A stretch of 64,000 bases of DNA from Streptomyces longhuiensis (GCF_020616555.1 NZ_CP085173.1:3173501-3237500), one strand, 5' to 3'. Shown: positions 41,572-56,378, numbered from the stretch's first letter. Made by a program: numbers and translations. The notes: generated by a model not told the origin, from the letters alone.

Positions 41572-42282
41572 ATGACAACCGGGGTGCGCCGCAGGATGGG
41601 AGTCGAGGAGCGGCGGCAGCAGTTGATCGGGGTCGCACTCGAACTGTTCAGCCACCGCTCCCCCGACGACGTCTCCATCGACGAGATAGCCGCTGCCGCG
41701 GGCATTTCCCGGCCCCTGGTCTACCACTACTTCCCCGGCAAACTCAGCCTGTACGAGGCGGCGTTGCGGCGCGCGGCGGACGATCTCGCGCAGCGCTTCG
41801 AGGAGCCGCAGGACGGTCCGCTCGGGGCCCGCCTCGTCCGGGTCATGGGGCGGTTCTTCGACTTCGTGGACGAGCACGGGCCCGGCTTCTCGGCGCTGAT
41901 GCGGGGCGGCCCTGCCGTCGGCTCGTCGACGACGAACGCGCTCATCGACTCGGTCCGGCAGGCCGCGTACGTCCAGATCCTCACGCACCTCGGCGTCACC
42001 GACCCGCCGCCCCGCCTCGAGCTGGTGGTGCGGTCGTGGATCTCGCTCGCCGAGTCCACGGCGCTGATCTGGCTGGACGGGCGGCGCATCCCCCGCCGCG
42101 AGCTGGAGGAGCAGCTCGTGCACGACTTCGCGGCGCTCGCCGCGGTGAGCGCCGCGTACGACGAGGAGATGGCGGGTCTGCTGCGCCACATCCTGGCCGA
42201 CGAGCCGGCCGACGGGACGTTCGGCGACCTCATCGGGCGCCTTGTCGCACTCGCGCCCGTTCCCGTCCCCTCTGGATCATGA
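41572..42282 (+). CDS. TetR family transcriptional regulator
   Basis: 236 residues. The HTH spans ~17-62: LIGVALELFSHRSPDDVSIDEIAAAAGISRPLVYHYFPGK, then the LYEAAL turn. The C-terminal half (VRSWISLAESTALIWLDGRRIPRRELEEQLVHDF) matches the TetR_C group seen near fatty-acid or oxygenase genes in Streptomyces. TAGGGT 6 nt before the ATG, without a ribosome-binding site, suggests a leaderless start. It follows the diiron-protein/reductase pair and is the likely regulator of it. Its stop overlaps the region before a GNAT gene that begins 4 nt later. Confidence 0.87.
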   Translation: MTTGVRRRMGVEERRQQLIGVALELFSHRSPDDVSIDEIAAAAGISRPLVYHYFPGKLSLYEAALRRAADDLAQRFEEPQDGPLGARLVRVMGRFFDFVDEHGPGFSALMRGGPAVGSSTTNALIDSVRQAAYVQILTHLGVTDPPPRLELVVRSWISLAESTALIWLDGRRIPRRELEEQLVHDFAALAAVSAAYDEEMAGLLRHILADEPADGTFGDLIGRLVALAPVPVPSGS

Positions 42283-42286
42283 CTCC

Positions 42287-42805
42287 ATGACGCCACGACT
42301 CACGTTCCGCAGGGCATCCGACGGACCCGACGACCTCGCCGCGCTCGTCGCCCTGTACGACGGGGCGGCGCGCTGGATGGTGGAGCGGGGCATCGACCAG
42401 TGGCGGCCCGGCGAGAAGACCGAGGACCACTTCCGCCTCCGGATCAAGGAGGGCGAGGTGTGGTTCGCCGACGACGCGCAGGGCGCCGGGGCCGGCGCGT
42501 ACGAGCTGTGGTGGGACGACGAGCCCGCATGGGGCGTCCGGCCGCCCGAGGCCGGCTATGTGCACCGCCTCATGGTGCGCCGCGGCGCCCCGGCCGGTAC
42601 GGGCCGCGCGCTGCTCGCGCACGCCGAGGAGCGGGTCGCCGCCGCGGACCGTCCCCTGTGCCGCCTGGACTGTGTGTCGACGAACCCCCGGCTGCGGGCC
42701 TACTACGAGCGCGCGGGTTACGCGGTCGTGGGCGAGCAGCCGTTCAAGTCGGGCGCGGGCGGCAGCAAGTACGCGGTGACGCTCCTGGAGAAGCGGGTCG
42801 GCTGA
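42287..42805 (+). CDS. GNAT family N-acetyltransferase
   Basis: 172 residues. An acetyl-CoA loop lies in VHRLMVRRGAPAGTGRALLAHAEERVA (R/Q-x-x-G-x-A variant), followed by LCRLDCVSTNPRLRAYYERAGYAVVG, the motif-B pattern. It resembles mycothiol synthase-like or aminoglycoside 6'-acetyltransferase-like GNATs in overall layout, but no substrate can be set. The ATG at 42287 lies 4 nt past the TetR stop, so the gene is probably cotranscribed and coupled with it. A 16-bp-stem terminator follows. Confidence 0.84.
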   Translation: MTPRLTFRRASDGPDDLAALVALYDGAARWMVERGIDQWRPGEKTEDHFRLRIKEGEVWFADDAQGAGAGAYELWWDDEPAWGVRPPEAGYVHRLMVRRGAPAGTGRALLAHAEERVAAADRPLCRLDCVSTNPRLRAYYERAGYAVVGEQPFKSGAGGSKYAVTLLEKRVG

Positions 42806-42812
42806 CGAGAAC

Positions 42813-42853
42813 GCCCGGCACGGCAGGTTCGGTACCCCTGCCGTGCCGGGCGT
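42813..42853. terminator. Bidirectional terminator hairpin
   Basis: CGCCCGGCACGGCAGG (42813-42828) pairs perfectly with CCTGCCGTGCCGGGCG (42838-42853), loop 9 nt. It lies between the convergent GNAT and amylase-pullulanase genes. Confidence 0.9.
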
Positions 42854-42869
42854 CCGGCTTTCCTTCCGG

Positions 42870-48203
<5,334 letters not shown>

Positions 48204-48260
48204 GGGAACTCCTCGACGGGAGGGCGGCGGGAGGGACTCAGGGGTGCGCGGACAGGGCCG

Positions 48261-48289
48261 CCCGGCGCGAGCGGGGAGGACGCGCCGGG
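48261..48289 (-). promoter_or_regulatory. Stem-loop between alpha-amylase and pullulanase genes
   Basis: CCCGGCGCG (48261-48269) is inverted as CGCGCCGGG (48281-48289), 11-nt loop. It could partly terminate or protect the upstream mRNA, setting a lower level for the pullulanase. Confidence 0.55.
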
Positions 48290-48336
48290 CAGCCGGAACG
48301 GGGGTTACCGGGTAAGGAGCGGGGCCGGGATCCGGG

Positions 48337-49719
48337 TCAGCAGCCGGACTTGCCGGCGTACAGGGCGAGGGCCGTGTTCGACCCGAGCGTCGCCGTGAAC
48401 TGGCCCGAACTGTTCACGCTCACCGCCTTGTTGCTCTGCACATCGCAGTACGTGCCCGCGGCGAGCGACGTCTGGTAGGTGCGGGTGAGCGCGGAGGACT
48501 CGTGGTTGATCGCGACGTAGCCCTTGGCGCCGCGGCCGAAGGCGATCGCGTCGGCGCCGTCGTCCCACCAGTCGGTGACGGACTGGCCGCGGGTGGCGTT
48601 GCGGAAGGCGACCATGGACTGGATCTCGGGCCAGGCGTGCTGGCACTTCCAGCCGTCCTGCCAGCAGGCGTTCACCGTGCCGCCGTTGGGCGGTCCGGCG
48701 TCCTTGTCGGTCCATTCGTAGCCGGAGTTGATGTCCGGTGATCCGTAGGGCCAGGCCAGCATGAAGACGTTCGCCAGGGTGTAGTCGGCGCCGTTCTTGT
48801 AGTTGAGGGTGTCGCCGCCGCGTTCGGTGTCGTGGTTGTCGACGAAGACGGCGGACTGCCCGGAGGCCATGTAGCCCCAGCCCTCGCCGTAGTTCTTGAG
48901 GTAGGCGAGGTTCTCGTTCTGGAAGACGCGCTTGAGGTCGCGGGCGTAGCGGAACTCCTGGACGTCGCCGGTGCCGAGGTACTCGCTGGGCGAGACCGCC
49001 TCGCCGGCGCCGTAGATCGCCTCCTGCTTCCAGTAGGCGTTCGGGTTGCTGAGCCGCGACTTGATGTTGGCGAGGTCGGCGGCCGCGATGTGCTTGGCGG
49101 CGTCGATCCGGAACCCGTCGACGCCGAGCGAGAGGAGGTCGTTCATGTACGTGGCGATGCGGCCGCGCACGTACTCCTCGCCGGTGTCGAGGTCGGCGAG
49201 GCCGACGAGCTCGCACTCCTGGACGTTGAAGCGGTCCTGGTAGTTGCTGATCTGCGCGGTGCAGTTGTCCATGTCGGCGGCCGAGTAGGTGCCGGGGTAG
49301 TCGTACTTGGAGTACGCGGAGCCGCCGGTGCCGGTGCCCGATCCGGCGGCCATGTGGTTGATCACGGTGTCGGCGACGACCTTGACGCCGGCCGCGTGAC
49401 AGGTGTCGACCATGTTCTTGAAGGCCGTACGGTCCCCGAGCCGTCCCGCGATCTTGTAGCTGACGGGCTGGTACGAGGTCCACCACTGGGAGCCCTGGAT
49501 GTGTTCCTGGGGCGGCGAGACCTGGACGTATCCGTAGCCGGCGGGGCCGAGCCGGGCGGTGCACTCCTTCGCCACCGAGTCGAACCGCCACTCGAAGAGG
49601 ACGGCGGTGACGTCCTTGGTGCCGGGCGGGGCCGCCTGGGCCGTCCCGGCGGATCCGGCGGCCCCTATGAGGGTGCCGGCCGCGAGGGCGAGCGCGGCCG
49701 CCCGCGATCTGATAGCCAT
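48337..49719 (-). CDS. Secreted alpha-amylase (GH13, Streptomyces aml type)
   Basis: 460 residues. A signal peptide ([23 protein letters not shown] cleavage at ~29) precedes an animal-type alpha-amylase domain. Catalytic residues are Asp206 ([10 protein letters not shown]), Glu233 ([12 protein letters not shown]) and Asp297 (FVDNHD). [15 protein letters not shown] is region I. The C-terminal beta domain ends [16 protein letters not shown]. No CBM20 starch-binding module follows, so it is shorter than the S. griseus enzyme. It cuts starch inside chains to maltodextrins for MalEFG import. The gap to the alpha-glucosidase gene is 110 bp with no obvious terminator, so cotranscription is possible. 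Confidence 0.94.
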   Translation of the reverse strand: MAIRSRAAALALAAGTLIGAAGSAGTAQAAPPGTKDVTAVLFEWRFDSVAKECTARLGPAGYGYVQVSPPQEHIQGSQWWTSYQPVSYKIAGRLGDRTAFKNMVDTCHAAGVKVVADTVINHMAAGSGTGTGGSAYSKYDYPGTYSAADMDNCTAQISNYQDRFNVQECELVGLADLDTGEEYVRGRIATYMNDLLSLGVDGFRIDAAKHIAAADLANIKSRLSNPNAYWKQEAIYGAGEAVSPSEYLGTGDVQEFRYARDLKRVFQNENLAYLKNYGEGWGYMASGQSAVFVDNHDTERGGDTLNYKNGADYTLANVFMLAWPYGSPDINSGYEWTDKDAGPPNGGTVNACWQDGWKCQHAWPEIQSMVAFRNATRGQSVTDWWDDGADAIAFGRGAKGYVAINHESSALTRTYQTSLAAGTYCDVQSNKAVSVNSSGQFTATLGSNTALALYAGKSGC

Positions 49720-49829
49720 GTTTCCTCCTGCACGTCGGTGTGCTGATGAGGTGTCCCTGCCAATCGCAGGGGGCTGTGGGGGGATGCTCTCCCCGGCCGC
49801 GCGGGGGCCGGGGAGAACGGTTCAGAACG

Positions 49830-51533
49830 TCAGACGGTCCACCACACGGTCGTGTCGGCGGGAACGACCGCGTGACCGTCACCCTGCTCGATGTCGTCGG
49901 CGGCCGAGCTGGTCAGCAGGACCCGGCCCGACACGGTCACGCGCACCGGGGCGCCCGTCGTGTTCGCGACGCACACGAACGCCTCGCCGTCGCCGCGCGC
50001 CTCCCGCCGGAACGCGAGCACGCCCTCGGGGGCCTGAAGCCACTCGACGGAATCACCGGCGCCGAGCGCCGGGTGCGCGCGCCGCACGGCCAGCGCCGAG
50101 CGGTACATCTCCAGGGTCGAGCCGGGCACCCCGGTCTGCGCCTCCACGCTCAGCGCGCCCCAGCCCGCGGGCTGCGGCAGCCACGAGCCGCCCGCCCCGA
50201 AGCCGTACGAGGGCCCGTCGACGGTCCACGGGATCGGCACCCGGCATCCGTCGCGGAAGCCGTCCTGCCCGGCCGCGCGGAAGAACGACGGGTCCTGTCG
50301 CACCTCGTCGGGCAGGTCGACGACGTCGGGCAGGCCGAGCTCCTCGCCCTGGTAGACGTACGCCGAGCCGGGCAGCGCCAGCATGAGCAGGGTCGCGGCG
50401 CGGGCGCGGCGCAGGCCGAGCGCCGGCTCCGCGGCGACGCGCTGCTGGGTGCCGAGGCCGGGCGGGTTGGCGTAGCGCGTGGTGTGCCGGGTGACGTCGT
50501 GGTTGGACAGGACCCAGGTGGCGGGGGCTCCGACGGGGCGCATCGAGTCGAGCGAGCGGTCGATGATGTCGCGCAGCTCGGTCGCGTCCCAATAGGAGGA
50601 CAGGTACTGGAAGTTGAAGGCCTGGTGCAGCTCGTCGGGGCGCACGTAGTTCGCGGTGCGCTCGACGGTGGGGGTCCACGCCTCCGCGACGAAAATGCGC
50701 TCGCCCGCGTACTCGTCGAGGATCAGGCGCCAGGCGCGGTAGATGTCGTGCACGCCGTCCTGGTCGAAGAACGGCATGACGTCGTTGCCGAGCAGCTTCA
50801 GCTGTTCGTGCGCCCCGAGGTCGGGCAGGCCCTCGGCCTTGACGAGGCCGTGGGCCACGTCGATGCGGAAGCCGTCGACGCCCATGTCGAGCCAGAACCG
50901 CAGGATGGAGCGGAACTCGTCGCCGACGGCGGGGTGTTCCCAGTTGAGGTCGGGCTGCTCGGGCGCGAAGAGGTGGAGGTACCACTCACCGTCGGCGACG
51001 CGCGTCCAGGCGGGGCCGCCGAAGATGGACTCCCAGTCGTTGGGAGGCAGTTCACCGTTCGCGCCCTTGCCCGCCCGGAAGTGGTAGCGCTCGCGCAGCG
51101 GCGATCCCGGGCCTTCGGCGAGGGCCCTCTTGAACCACTCGTGCTGGTCGGACGAGTGGTTGGGGACGAGGTCGACGATGACGCGCAGGTCCAGTCCGTG
51201 CGCGTCGCGGATCACGGCGTCCGCGTCGAGGAGGGAGCCGAACATCGGGTCCACGGCACGGTAGTCGGCGACGTCGTAGCCGGCGTCCGCCTGCGGGGAC
51301 GCGTAGAACGGGCTGAGCCACACCGCGTCCACGCCGAGGTCTCTGAGGTGCGGGAGCCGGGCGCGGATGCCTTCGAGGTCACCCATGCCGTCGGCGTTGC
51401 TGTCGGCGAAGCTGCGCGGATAGACCTGGTAGATCACCGCGTCGCGCCACCAGCCGGTGGACGCCTGCGCGGGAACGGAGGTCGAGGCGGAGGTCGTGGG
51501 GGCCTGCGCCGTGTCGGCAGTGTGCTGACTCAT
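49830..51533 (-). CDS. aglA: Cytoplasmic alpha-glucosidase (GH13_23/30 type)
   Basis: 567 residues without a signal peptide. GH13 motifs are [22 protein letters not shown] with nucleophile Asp225, IFVAEAWTP and LSNHDVTRHTTRY. The opening WWRDAVIYQVYPRSFADSNADGMGDL is typical of oligo-1,6-/alpha-glucosidases. It hydrolyses imported maltose and maltodextrins to glucose. It is placed 59 bp downstream of malG, the position of aglA in S. coelicolor/S. lividans. The ATG at 51533 has AAGGA upstream. Confidence 0.9.
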   Translation of the reverse strand: MSQHTADTAQAPTTSASTSVPAQASTGWWRDAVIYQVYPRSFADSNADGMGDLEGIRARLPHLRDLGVDAVWLSPFYASPQADAGYDVADYRAVDPMFGSLLDADAVIRDAHGLDLRVIVDLVPNHSSDQHEWFKRALAEGPGSPLRERYHFRAGKGANGELPPNDWESIFGGPAWTRVADGEWYLHLFAPEQPDLNWEHPAVGDEFRSILRFWLDMGVDGFRIDVAHGLVKAEGLPDLGAHEQLKLLGNDVMPFFDQDGVHDIYRAWRLILDEYAGERIFVAEAWTPTVERTANYVRPDELHQAFNFQYLSSYWDATELRDIIDRSLDSMRPVGAPATWVLSNHDVTRHTTRYANPPGLGTQQRVAAEPALGLRRARAATLLMLALPGSAYVYQGEELGLPDVVDLPDEVRQDPSFFRAAGQDGFRDGCRVPIPWTVDGPSYGFGAGGSWLPQPAGWGALSVEAQTGVPGSTLEMYRSALAVRRAHPALGAGDSVEWLQAPEGVLAFRREARGDGEAFVCVANTTGAPVRVTVSGRVLLTSSAADDIEQGDGHAVVPADTTVWWTV

Positions 51534-51592
51534 GGTGTCCTTGCTGCGTCAGGGGTTTGCGTGCGTGCGGGAGGCGGGCGGAGCGGGCGGGC

Positions 51593-52504
51593 TCAGCCCT
51601 TGGTTCCGCCCGCCGTGAGGCCGGTGACCAGGTTCCTCTGGACAAGGTAGAAGAACGCGGACACCGGAATGGCGATCAACACCGCAGTCGCCGCCATGTA
51701 GTTCCACTGCGCGTCGTGCTCGCTGACGAAGCTGCGCAGGCCCACGGCGAAGGTGTACTTCTCGTCGTCGAGCATGAACGTGGAGGCGAAGGCGACCTCG
51801 CCGAACGCGGTGATGAAGCTGTAGAACGCGGCGACCGCGAGGCCCGGCTTGGCCAGCGGGACGATGAGGCGGGCGAAGGTACCGAAGGGCGAGAGCCCGT
51901 CGATGCGGCCGGCCTCGTCGATCTCGTACGGGATGGTGTCGAAGTAGCCCTTGAGGAGCCACGCGCAGTACGGCACCGCGGTCGAGCAGTACACGAGGAT
52001 GAGCCCGCCGTACGTGTCGATCAGGCCGAGGTCGCCGAGGATCTCGTACATCGGCACGATCAGGACGGCGATCGGGAACGCCTGCGTGAGCAGGAGGACC
52101 CACATCAGCTTGCGGTGGCCGGGGAAGCGCATGCGCGAGACGGCGTAGCCGGTGGTGGCGGCGAACAGGACGCCGACGACCGTCGTGCCCAGGGACACGA
52201 TCAGCGTGGACTCGAGCCACTTGAAGAAGTTGGTGTGCTCCAGGACGAACGAGTAGTTCGAGAGGGTCGCCTTGTCGAGGATGCGCCCGGGGTGGAGGTA
52301 GTCGTCCTTGTCCGGGCCGAGCGACAGATAGACCAGCCAGGCGATCGGGAACAGGGCTATCAGGCTCGCGACGCTCAGCACGCCGTGCGACAGGAACGTC
52401 GCGAGGCGGCTGCGTTCGCCGCGCCGGCGCGCCCGGCGCGGGCGGACGGCTTCGGTGACCGGCTGCGCGCCGGCCGCCGGGGTGTCGACGGTCGTGGTGC
52501 TCAT
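51593..52504 (-). CDS. malG: Maltose/maltodextrin ABC permease MalG
   Basis: 303 residues, six predicted transmembrane helices (first FLSHGVLSVASLIALFPIAWLVYLSL). The EAA motif for contact with the ATPase is EIDEAGRIDGLSPFGTFARLIVPLAKPGL. With MalF it forms the membrane channel. No ATPase gene is present nearby; in Streptomyces the shared MsiK ATPase, encoded elsewhere, serves this system. The ATG at 52504 is preferred over 52540, which would overlap malF; AGGAG lies 9 nt upstream of 52504. Confidence 0.94.
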   Translation of the reverse strand: MSTTTVDTPAAGAQPVTEAVRPRRARRRGERSRLATFLSHGVLSVASLIALFPIAWLVYLSLGPDKDDYLHPGRILDKATLSNYSFVLEHTNFFKWLESTLIVSLGTTVVGVLFAATTGYAVSRMRFPGHRKLMWVLLLTQAFPIAVLIVPMYEILGDLGLIDTYGGLILVYCSTAVPYCAWLLKGYFDTIPYEIDEAGRIDGLSPFGTFARLIVPLAKPGLAVAAFYSFITAFGEVAFASTFMLDDEKYTFAVGLRSFVSEHDAQWNYMAATAVLIAIPVSAFFYLVQRNLVTGLTAGGTKG

Positions 52505-52523
52505 GGAGGCGGCTCCTGCGGCG

Positions 52524-53522
52524 TCAGGCGAGCTGCTCATTGCGGTTCAGCCAGCGGTAGTAGAAGGAGGTGAAGACGGCGAGGAGCGACAGGAGCAGCA
52601 CGCCGTACGCGGCGGACTGGGCGTAGTCGCGCGGCTGCTGGCCGAAGCCCAGGTAGTAGGCCCAGGTGACGAGGATCTGGGCGTCGGGCGCGGTGTTGCC
52701 GAACAGCAGGAAGATGACGTTGAACTGGTTGAACGTCCAGATGACACCGAGCAGTACGACGGTGGAGCTGACCGACCTGAGGCCGGGCAGTGTGACGTTC
52801 CAGAAGCGCTGCCAGGGGCTCGCGCCGTCCATCTCCGCGGCCTCGTAGAGCACCGGGTCGATCGACTGGAGGCCGCCGAGCAGCGACACCATCATGAACG
52901 GCACGCCGCACCAGGTGTTGACCAGGACGGCGGCCGAGCGCTGGAAGAAGGTGTCCTCCAGCCACTGCGGCTGCGGCAGGTGCAGCGAGCCGAGCACGGA
53001 GTTGATGATCCCGGAGTCCGAGAGCATGATCCGCCACGAGAACACGGTGACGAACGTCGGTACGGCCCACGGCAGGATGAGCAGCAGCCGGTAGAAGGTG
53101 CGCCCGCGCATCTTCTGGTTGAGGAGCATCGCGAGGCCGAGCCCGATGACGTAGTGCAGGGCGACACAGAGCGCCGTCCACACGATCGTCCAGATGAAGT
53201 GCGACCAGAAGCGGTCGTAGGAGGTCGGGCCCCACAGGATGTCGGCGTAGTTGTCGAACCCGATGAACTGGTAGGTGGCGTCGATGTGGTTGACGCCGAT
53301 CGTGCGCGCCGAGTTGAGGCTGTCGGCGTCGGTGAGCGTCAGGTAGAAGCCCCGTACCAGGGGATAGATCACGAGGACCCCGAGCACGACGACGACCGGC
53401 GCGATCATCGCGTACGCGTACCAGTGCTTCTGGTACGAGCGCCGCAGGCGCCCGAACGGGCCGGGGCGCGGCGCGCGGCCGCCGCGCGTCTTGGCGGCCG
53501 TGCTGTCGACGGCGACTGTCAT
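52524..53522 (-). CDS. malF: Maltose/maltodextrin ABC permease MalF
   Basis: 332 residues with about six membrane helices (first IAPVVVVLGVLVIYPLVRGFYLTLT; a large periplasmic-side loop around residues 70-100 follows). The EAA loop YEAAEMDGASPWQRFWNVTLPGL contacts the ATPase. It is shorter than E. coli MalF because the big P2 loop is reduced, as is normal in Gram-positives. It lies 20 bp before malG and 105 bp after malE, with a strong stem-loop in the latter gap. Confidence 0.94.
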   Translation of the reverse strand: MTVAVDSTAAKTRGGRAPRPGPFGRLRRSYQKHWYAYAMIAPVVVVLGVLVIYPLVRGFYLTLTDADSLNSARTIGVNHIDATYQFIGFDNYADILWGPTSYDRFWSHFIWTIVWTALCVALHYVIGLGLAMLLNQKMRGRTFYRLLLILPWAVPTFVTVFSWRIMLSDSGIINSVLGSLHLPQPQWLEDTFFQRSAAVLVNTWCGVPFMMVSLLGGLQSIDPVLYEAAEMDGASPWQRFWNVTLPGLRSVSSTVVLLGVIWTFNQFNVIFLLFGNTAPDAQILVTWAYYLGFGQQPRDYAQSAAYGVLLLSLLAVFTSFYYRWLNRNEQLA

Positions 53523-53569
53523 GGTTCGGCACCTTCTGGGGATCGGCTGCTCAGTGCGTGCGGCGCGGC

Positions 53570-53611
53570 GCCGCCGGTTCCGCCCGCCCCCTCGCGGGCG
53601 GAACCGGCGGC
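53570..53611 (-). promoter_or_regulatory. malE-malF intergenic stem-loop
   Basis: 18 perfect base pairs (53570-53587 with 53594-53611) around a six-base loop. It sits 17 nt downstream of the malE stop on the mal strand. A stable 3' stem like this lets the binding protein be made in excess over the permease by mRNA protection or partial termination, as known for E. coli malE-malF. Confidence 0.8.
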
Positions 53612-53627
53612 AGCCGTCAAAGAGGGG

Positions 53628-54902
53628 TCACTTGCTGAAGTCGGGGACCAGCTTCGCGAACGAGGTCCGCGCGTTGCCGATGCCCTTGTCCAGGGACTCC
53701 TTGCCGGTGGCGACCTTGGGCCACTCGGTGTCGAGCGGGGCCCACAGCGAGCTGTACTCGGGCAGTTCGGGGCGCGGCTGGGCGGCGGTGAGGACCTTCT
53801 GGAAGCCGGCGATGCCCGGGTCGGTGACGACCTTCGTGGTGTACGCGTCCTCACGCGTGGGCAGCGTCGAGTTCTTGAGGGCGATCTGCTCCTGCGTGGC
53901 CGCGGAGGTCATCCACTTCACGAACTTGAGCGAGGCCTCCTGGTGGGCCTTGTCCGAGCCGGCGTAGACCGAGAGGTTGTGGCCGCCGGTCGGGGCGCCC
54001 GCCTTGCCGGTGGAGCCGGCCGGGACGGTCGCGATGCCCAGGTTCTCCTTGTCCTTGAACGCGGAGCCCTTGTAGAAGTTGGTGATCTCCCACGGACCCT
54101 GGATGATCGCGGCGACCTTGCCGTTGACGAACGCGTCCTGGATGTGGGCGTACGCGTCGGCGGTGGCGTCGGCCTTGTGCAGGCCCTTGCCGTCGAAGAG
54201 TCCCTGCCAGGCCGTGAGGCCCTTCTTGGCCTCGGGCGAACCGATGGTGATCTTCTTCGCGGTGGCGTCGACGGTGTCGCTGCCCTCGCCGTACAGGAAC
54301 GGCATGGAGTAGTAGCCCTGCGTGGAGCCCCAGTAGCCGTCGACGCCCGTCTTCGACTTGATCTTGGCGGCGTCGGCCTTCAGGTCGGCCCAGTCGGCGG
54401 GCGGCAGGTCGATGCCGGCCTTCTTGAAGAGGTCCTTGTTGTAGACGAGGGCCAGGGTGTCGGTGACCAGCGGCGTGCCGTAGGTCTTGCCGTCGAACTG
54501 GGCCTGCTTGACCAGGCTCGGCTGGAACTTGTCCTTGTCGGCGAGGGCCTCGGTGCCGTCGAGCGGCAGGAGGTAGCTCTTCTTCGCGAAGGCCGGCGTC
54601 CAGCCGACCTCGGCGCGCAGCACGTCGGGGGCGCCCTTGGAGCCCGCGGCGGTGTCGAACTTGTTCTGCGCCTGGTCGAAGGGGACGTTGACGTATTTGA
54701 CCTTGATGCCGGAGTTCGCCTTCTCGAACTCCTTGACCAGGGCCTTGTACGTCGGCGCCTCGTTGGTGGCGTTCGACGTGTCCCACCACGTGATGGTGAC
54801 GGGCCCCGACGCCTTGTCGCTGCCGCTGTCGCTTCCGCCGCAGGCCGTCGCCGCGAGGGCGAGGGACGCCACCAGCGCGGTGGCCGCTATGCCACGCCGC
54901 AT
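53628..54902 (-). CDS. malE: Maltose/maltodextrin-binding lipoprotein MalE
   Basis: 424 residues. The lipobox ends in Cys21 (LAATACGG). Family 1 solute-binding motifs are TITWWDTSNATNEAPTYKAL, FEKANSGIKVKYV and PGSTGKAG-type lobes; VAAIIQGPWEITNF is the usual hinge motif. It binds maltodextrins outside the membrane and hands them to MalFG. The ATG at 54902 has AGGAG 6 nt upstream. The divergent malR and several TTGCA-type operators lie in the 435-bp upstream gap, consistent with maltose induction and MalR repression. Confidence 0.95.
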   Translation of the reverse strand: MRRGIAATALVASLALAATACGGSDSGSDKASGPVTITWWDTSNATNEAPTYKALVKEFEKANSGIKVKYVNVPFDQAQNKFDTAAGSKGAPDVLRAEVGWTPAFAKKSYLLPLDGTEALADKDKFQPSLVKQAQFDGKTYGTPLVTDTLALVYNKDLFKKAGIDLPPADWADLKADAAKIKSKTGVDGYWGSTQGYYSMPFLYGEGSDTVDATAKKITIGSPEAKKGLTAWQGLFDGKGLHKADATADAYAHIQDAFVNGKVAAIIQGPWEITNFYKGSAFKDKENLGIATVPAGSTGKAGAPTGGHNLSVYAGSDKAHQEASLKFVKWMTSAATQEQIALKNSTLPTREDAYTTKVVTDPGIAGFQKVLTAAQPRPELPEYSSLWAPLDTEWPKVATGKESLDKGIGNARTSFAKLVPDFSK

Positions 54903-55014
54903 GAGATCTCCTAGAGGGTGAAAGCCCGAAGTGGTGGGAGACGGTCCCGTCCGTACCCCTTGCCGACTCGCCGACCGCACCGTTGCCGCCGCCGGGCGAC
55001 GTGAACGTAACAGC

Positions 55015-55056
55015 GTTGCAAGCACGGCGAAAGACCTTGCAGAAAAATATTGCAAG
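55015..55056. promoter_or_regulatory. Clustered MalR-type operators, malE-proximal
   Basis: GTTGCAAG (55015-55022), CTTGCAG (55036-55042) and TTGCAAG (55050-55056) lie within 42 bp, spaced 14-21 bp. Repeats of CTTGCAG/TTGCAA are the known MalR recognition motif in S. coelicolor and S. lividans. They lie 113-154 bp before the malE start, so MalR bound there would block malE transcription. Confidence 0.75.
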
Positions 55057-55136
55057 GAGATCCAGTCGGTTATCGGTCCGTGACCTGCGCTCGGGGGCGT
55101 GCGGGGGCTTTGACGGTCCTGACAGGCAACGGATGC

Positions 55137-55163
55137 CTTGTGCAAGAATCTGCAAGCTCTTGC
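55137..55163. promoter_or_regulatory. Second cluster of TTGCA-type operators, malR-proximal
   Basis: CTTGTGCAAG (55137-55146) is a perfect palindrome, and GCAAG-CT-CTTGC (55152-55163) is a second symmetric motif. They share the CTTGC half-site of the malE-proximal cluster and could allow MalR autoregulation or looping. Confidence 0.65.
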
Positions 55164-55337
55164 TACTCCGGGCCGGCGCGGGGATCATCGGAACCCCATG
55201 GGCCCCACGCGAGCCACATGCCAGTCACACGAGGGAGCGCCATGACGCAGCAGTCCGCAGCGGGCCGTTCAACTGCCCGCACGCGGCGACCGGTTGACGG
55301 TGGGCAGTCCGACGTGCGACCGGTACAGTCCCATCCC

Positions 55338-56378
55338 GTGACCGCGCGACTGGCCGACATCGCAGCGCAGGCGGGGGTCAGCGAGGCGACGGTCAGCCGG
55401 GTGCTCAACGGCAAGCCGGGGGTGGCCGCTGCCACCCGCCAGTCCGTGCTGGCCGCGCTCGACGTCCTCGGCTACGAGCGGCCCGTGCGGCTGCGCCAGC
55501 GCTCCGCCGGGCTGGTCGGCCTGATCACGCCGGAGCTGGAGAACCCCATATTCCCGGCGCTCGCCCAGGTCATCGGCCAGGCCCTGACCCGTCAGGGCTA
55601 CACCCCGGTCCTCGCCACACAGACCCCCGGCGGCTCCACCGAGGACGAGCTCACGGAGATGCTCGTCGACCGGGGCGTCTCCGGCATCATCTTCGTCTCC
55701 GGGCTGCACGCCGACACCTCGGCGGACATGCAGCGCTACGAGCAGCTGCGCGCGCAGGGCGTGCCGTTCGTGCTGGTCGACGGCTTCTCGCCGAAGGTGC
55801 AGGCACCTTTCATCTCGCCGGACGACCGGGCCGCGATGCAGCTCGCCGTCACCCACCTCGTCTCGCTGGGCCACACGCGGATCGGGCTCGCCCTGGGCCC
55901 CAAGCGGTTCGTGCCGGTCCAGCGGAAGATCGAGGGGTTCGTACGCACGATGCAGGACCTCCTCCCCCTGTCCCCGGACGAGATCGAGCGCGATCTGGTG
56001 CAGCACTCGCTGTACACGCTGGAGGGCGGCCAGGCCGCGGCCACGGCGCTCATCGACCGTGACTGCACGGCGATCGTGTGTGCCAGCGACATGATGGCCC
56101 TCGGCGCCATAAGGGCGGCACGGCAGCGGGGCCTCGACGTCCCGTCCGACGTCTCGGTGGTCGGCTTCGACGACTCCCCGCTGATCGCCTTCACGGACCC
56201 GCCCCTGACCACGGTGCGCAAGCCGGTCCCGGCGATGGGCCAGGCGGCCGTCCGCACGCTCCTCGAGGAGATCGGCGGGACGCCCGCGCCGCACAGCGAA
56301 TTCGTCTTCATGCCCGAACTGGTGGTCCGCGGTTCAACCGCTTCGGCCCCGGGGGACCGTCAGGCACCCCCTAGGTAG
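55338..56378 (+). CDS. malR: LacI-family maltose regulator MalR
   Basis: 346 residues from the GTG at 55338. The LacI HTH occupies residues 3-28 (ARLADIAAQAGVSEATVSRVLNGKPGV). The periplasmic-binding-protein-like core includes VGLITPELENPIFPALAQVIGQAL, an effector lobe and DVSVVGFDDSPLIAFTDPPLTT. It represses malEFG until maltodextrin is present. Start choice: GTG 55338 gives the length of the S. coelicolor protein and has TACAGT 8 nt upstream (leaderless); ATG 55242 has GAGGGAG upstream and would add 32 unconserved residues. Both remain possible. Confidence 0.93.
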   Translation: MTARLADIAAQAGVSEATVSRVLNGKPGVAAATRQSVLAALDVLGYERPVRLRQRSAGLVGLITPELENPIFPALAQVIGQALTRQGYTPVLATQTPGGSTEDELTEMLVDRGVSGIIFVSGLHADTSADMQRYEQLRAQGVPFVLVDGFSPKVQAPFISPDDRAAMQLAVTHLVSLGHTRIGLALGPKRFVPVQRKIEGFVRTMQDLLPLSPDEIERDLVQHSLYTLEGGQAAATALIDRDCTAIVCASDMMALGAIRAARQRGLDVPSDVSVVGFDDSPLIAFTDPPLTTVRKPVPAMGQAAVRTLLEEIGGTPAPHSEFVFMPELVVRGSTASAPGDRQAPPR

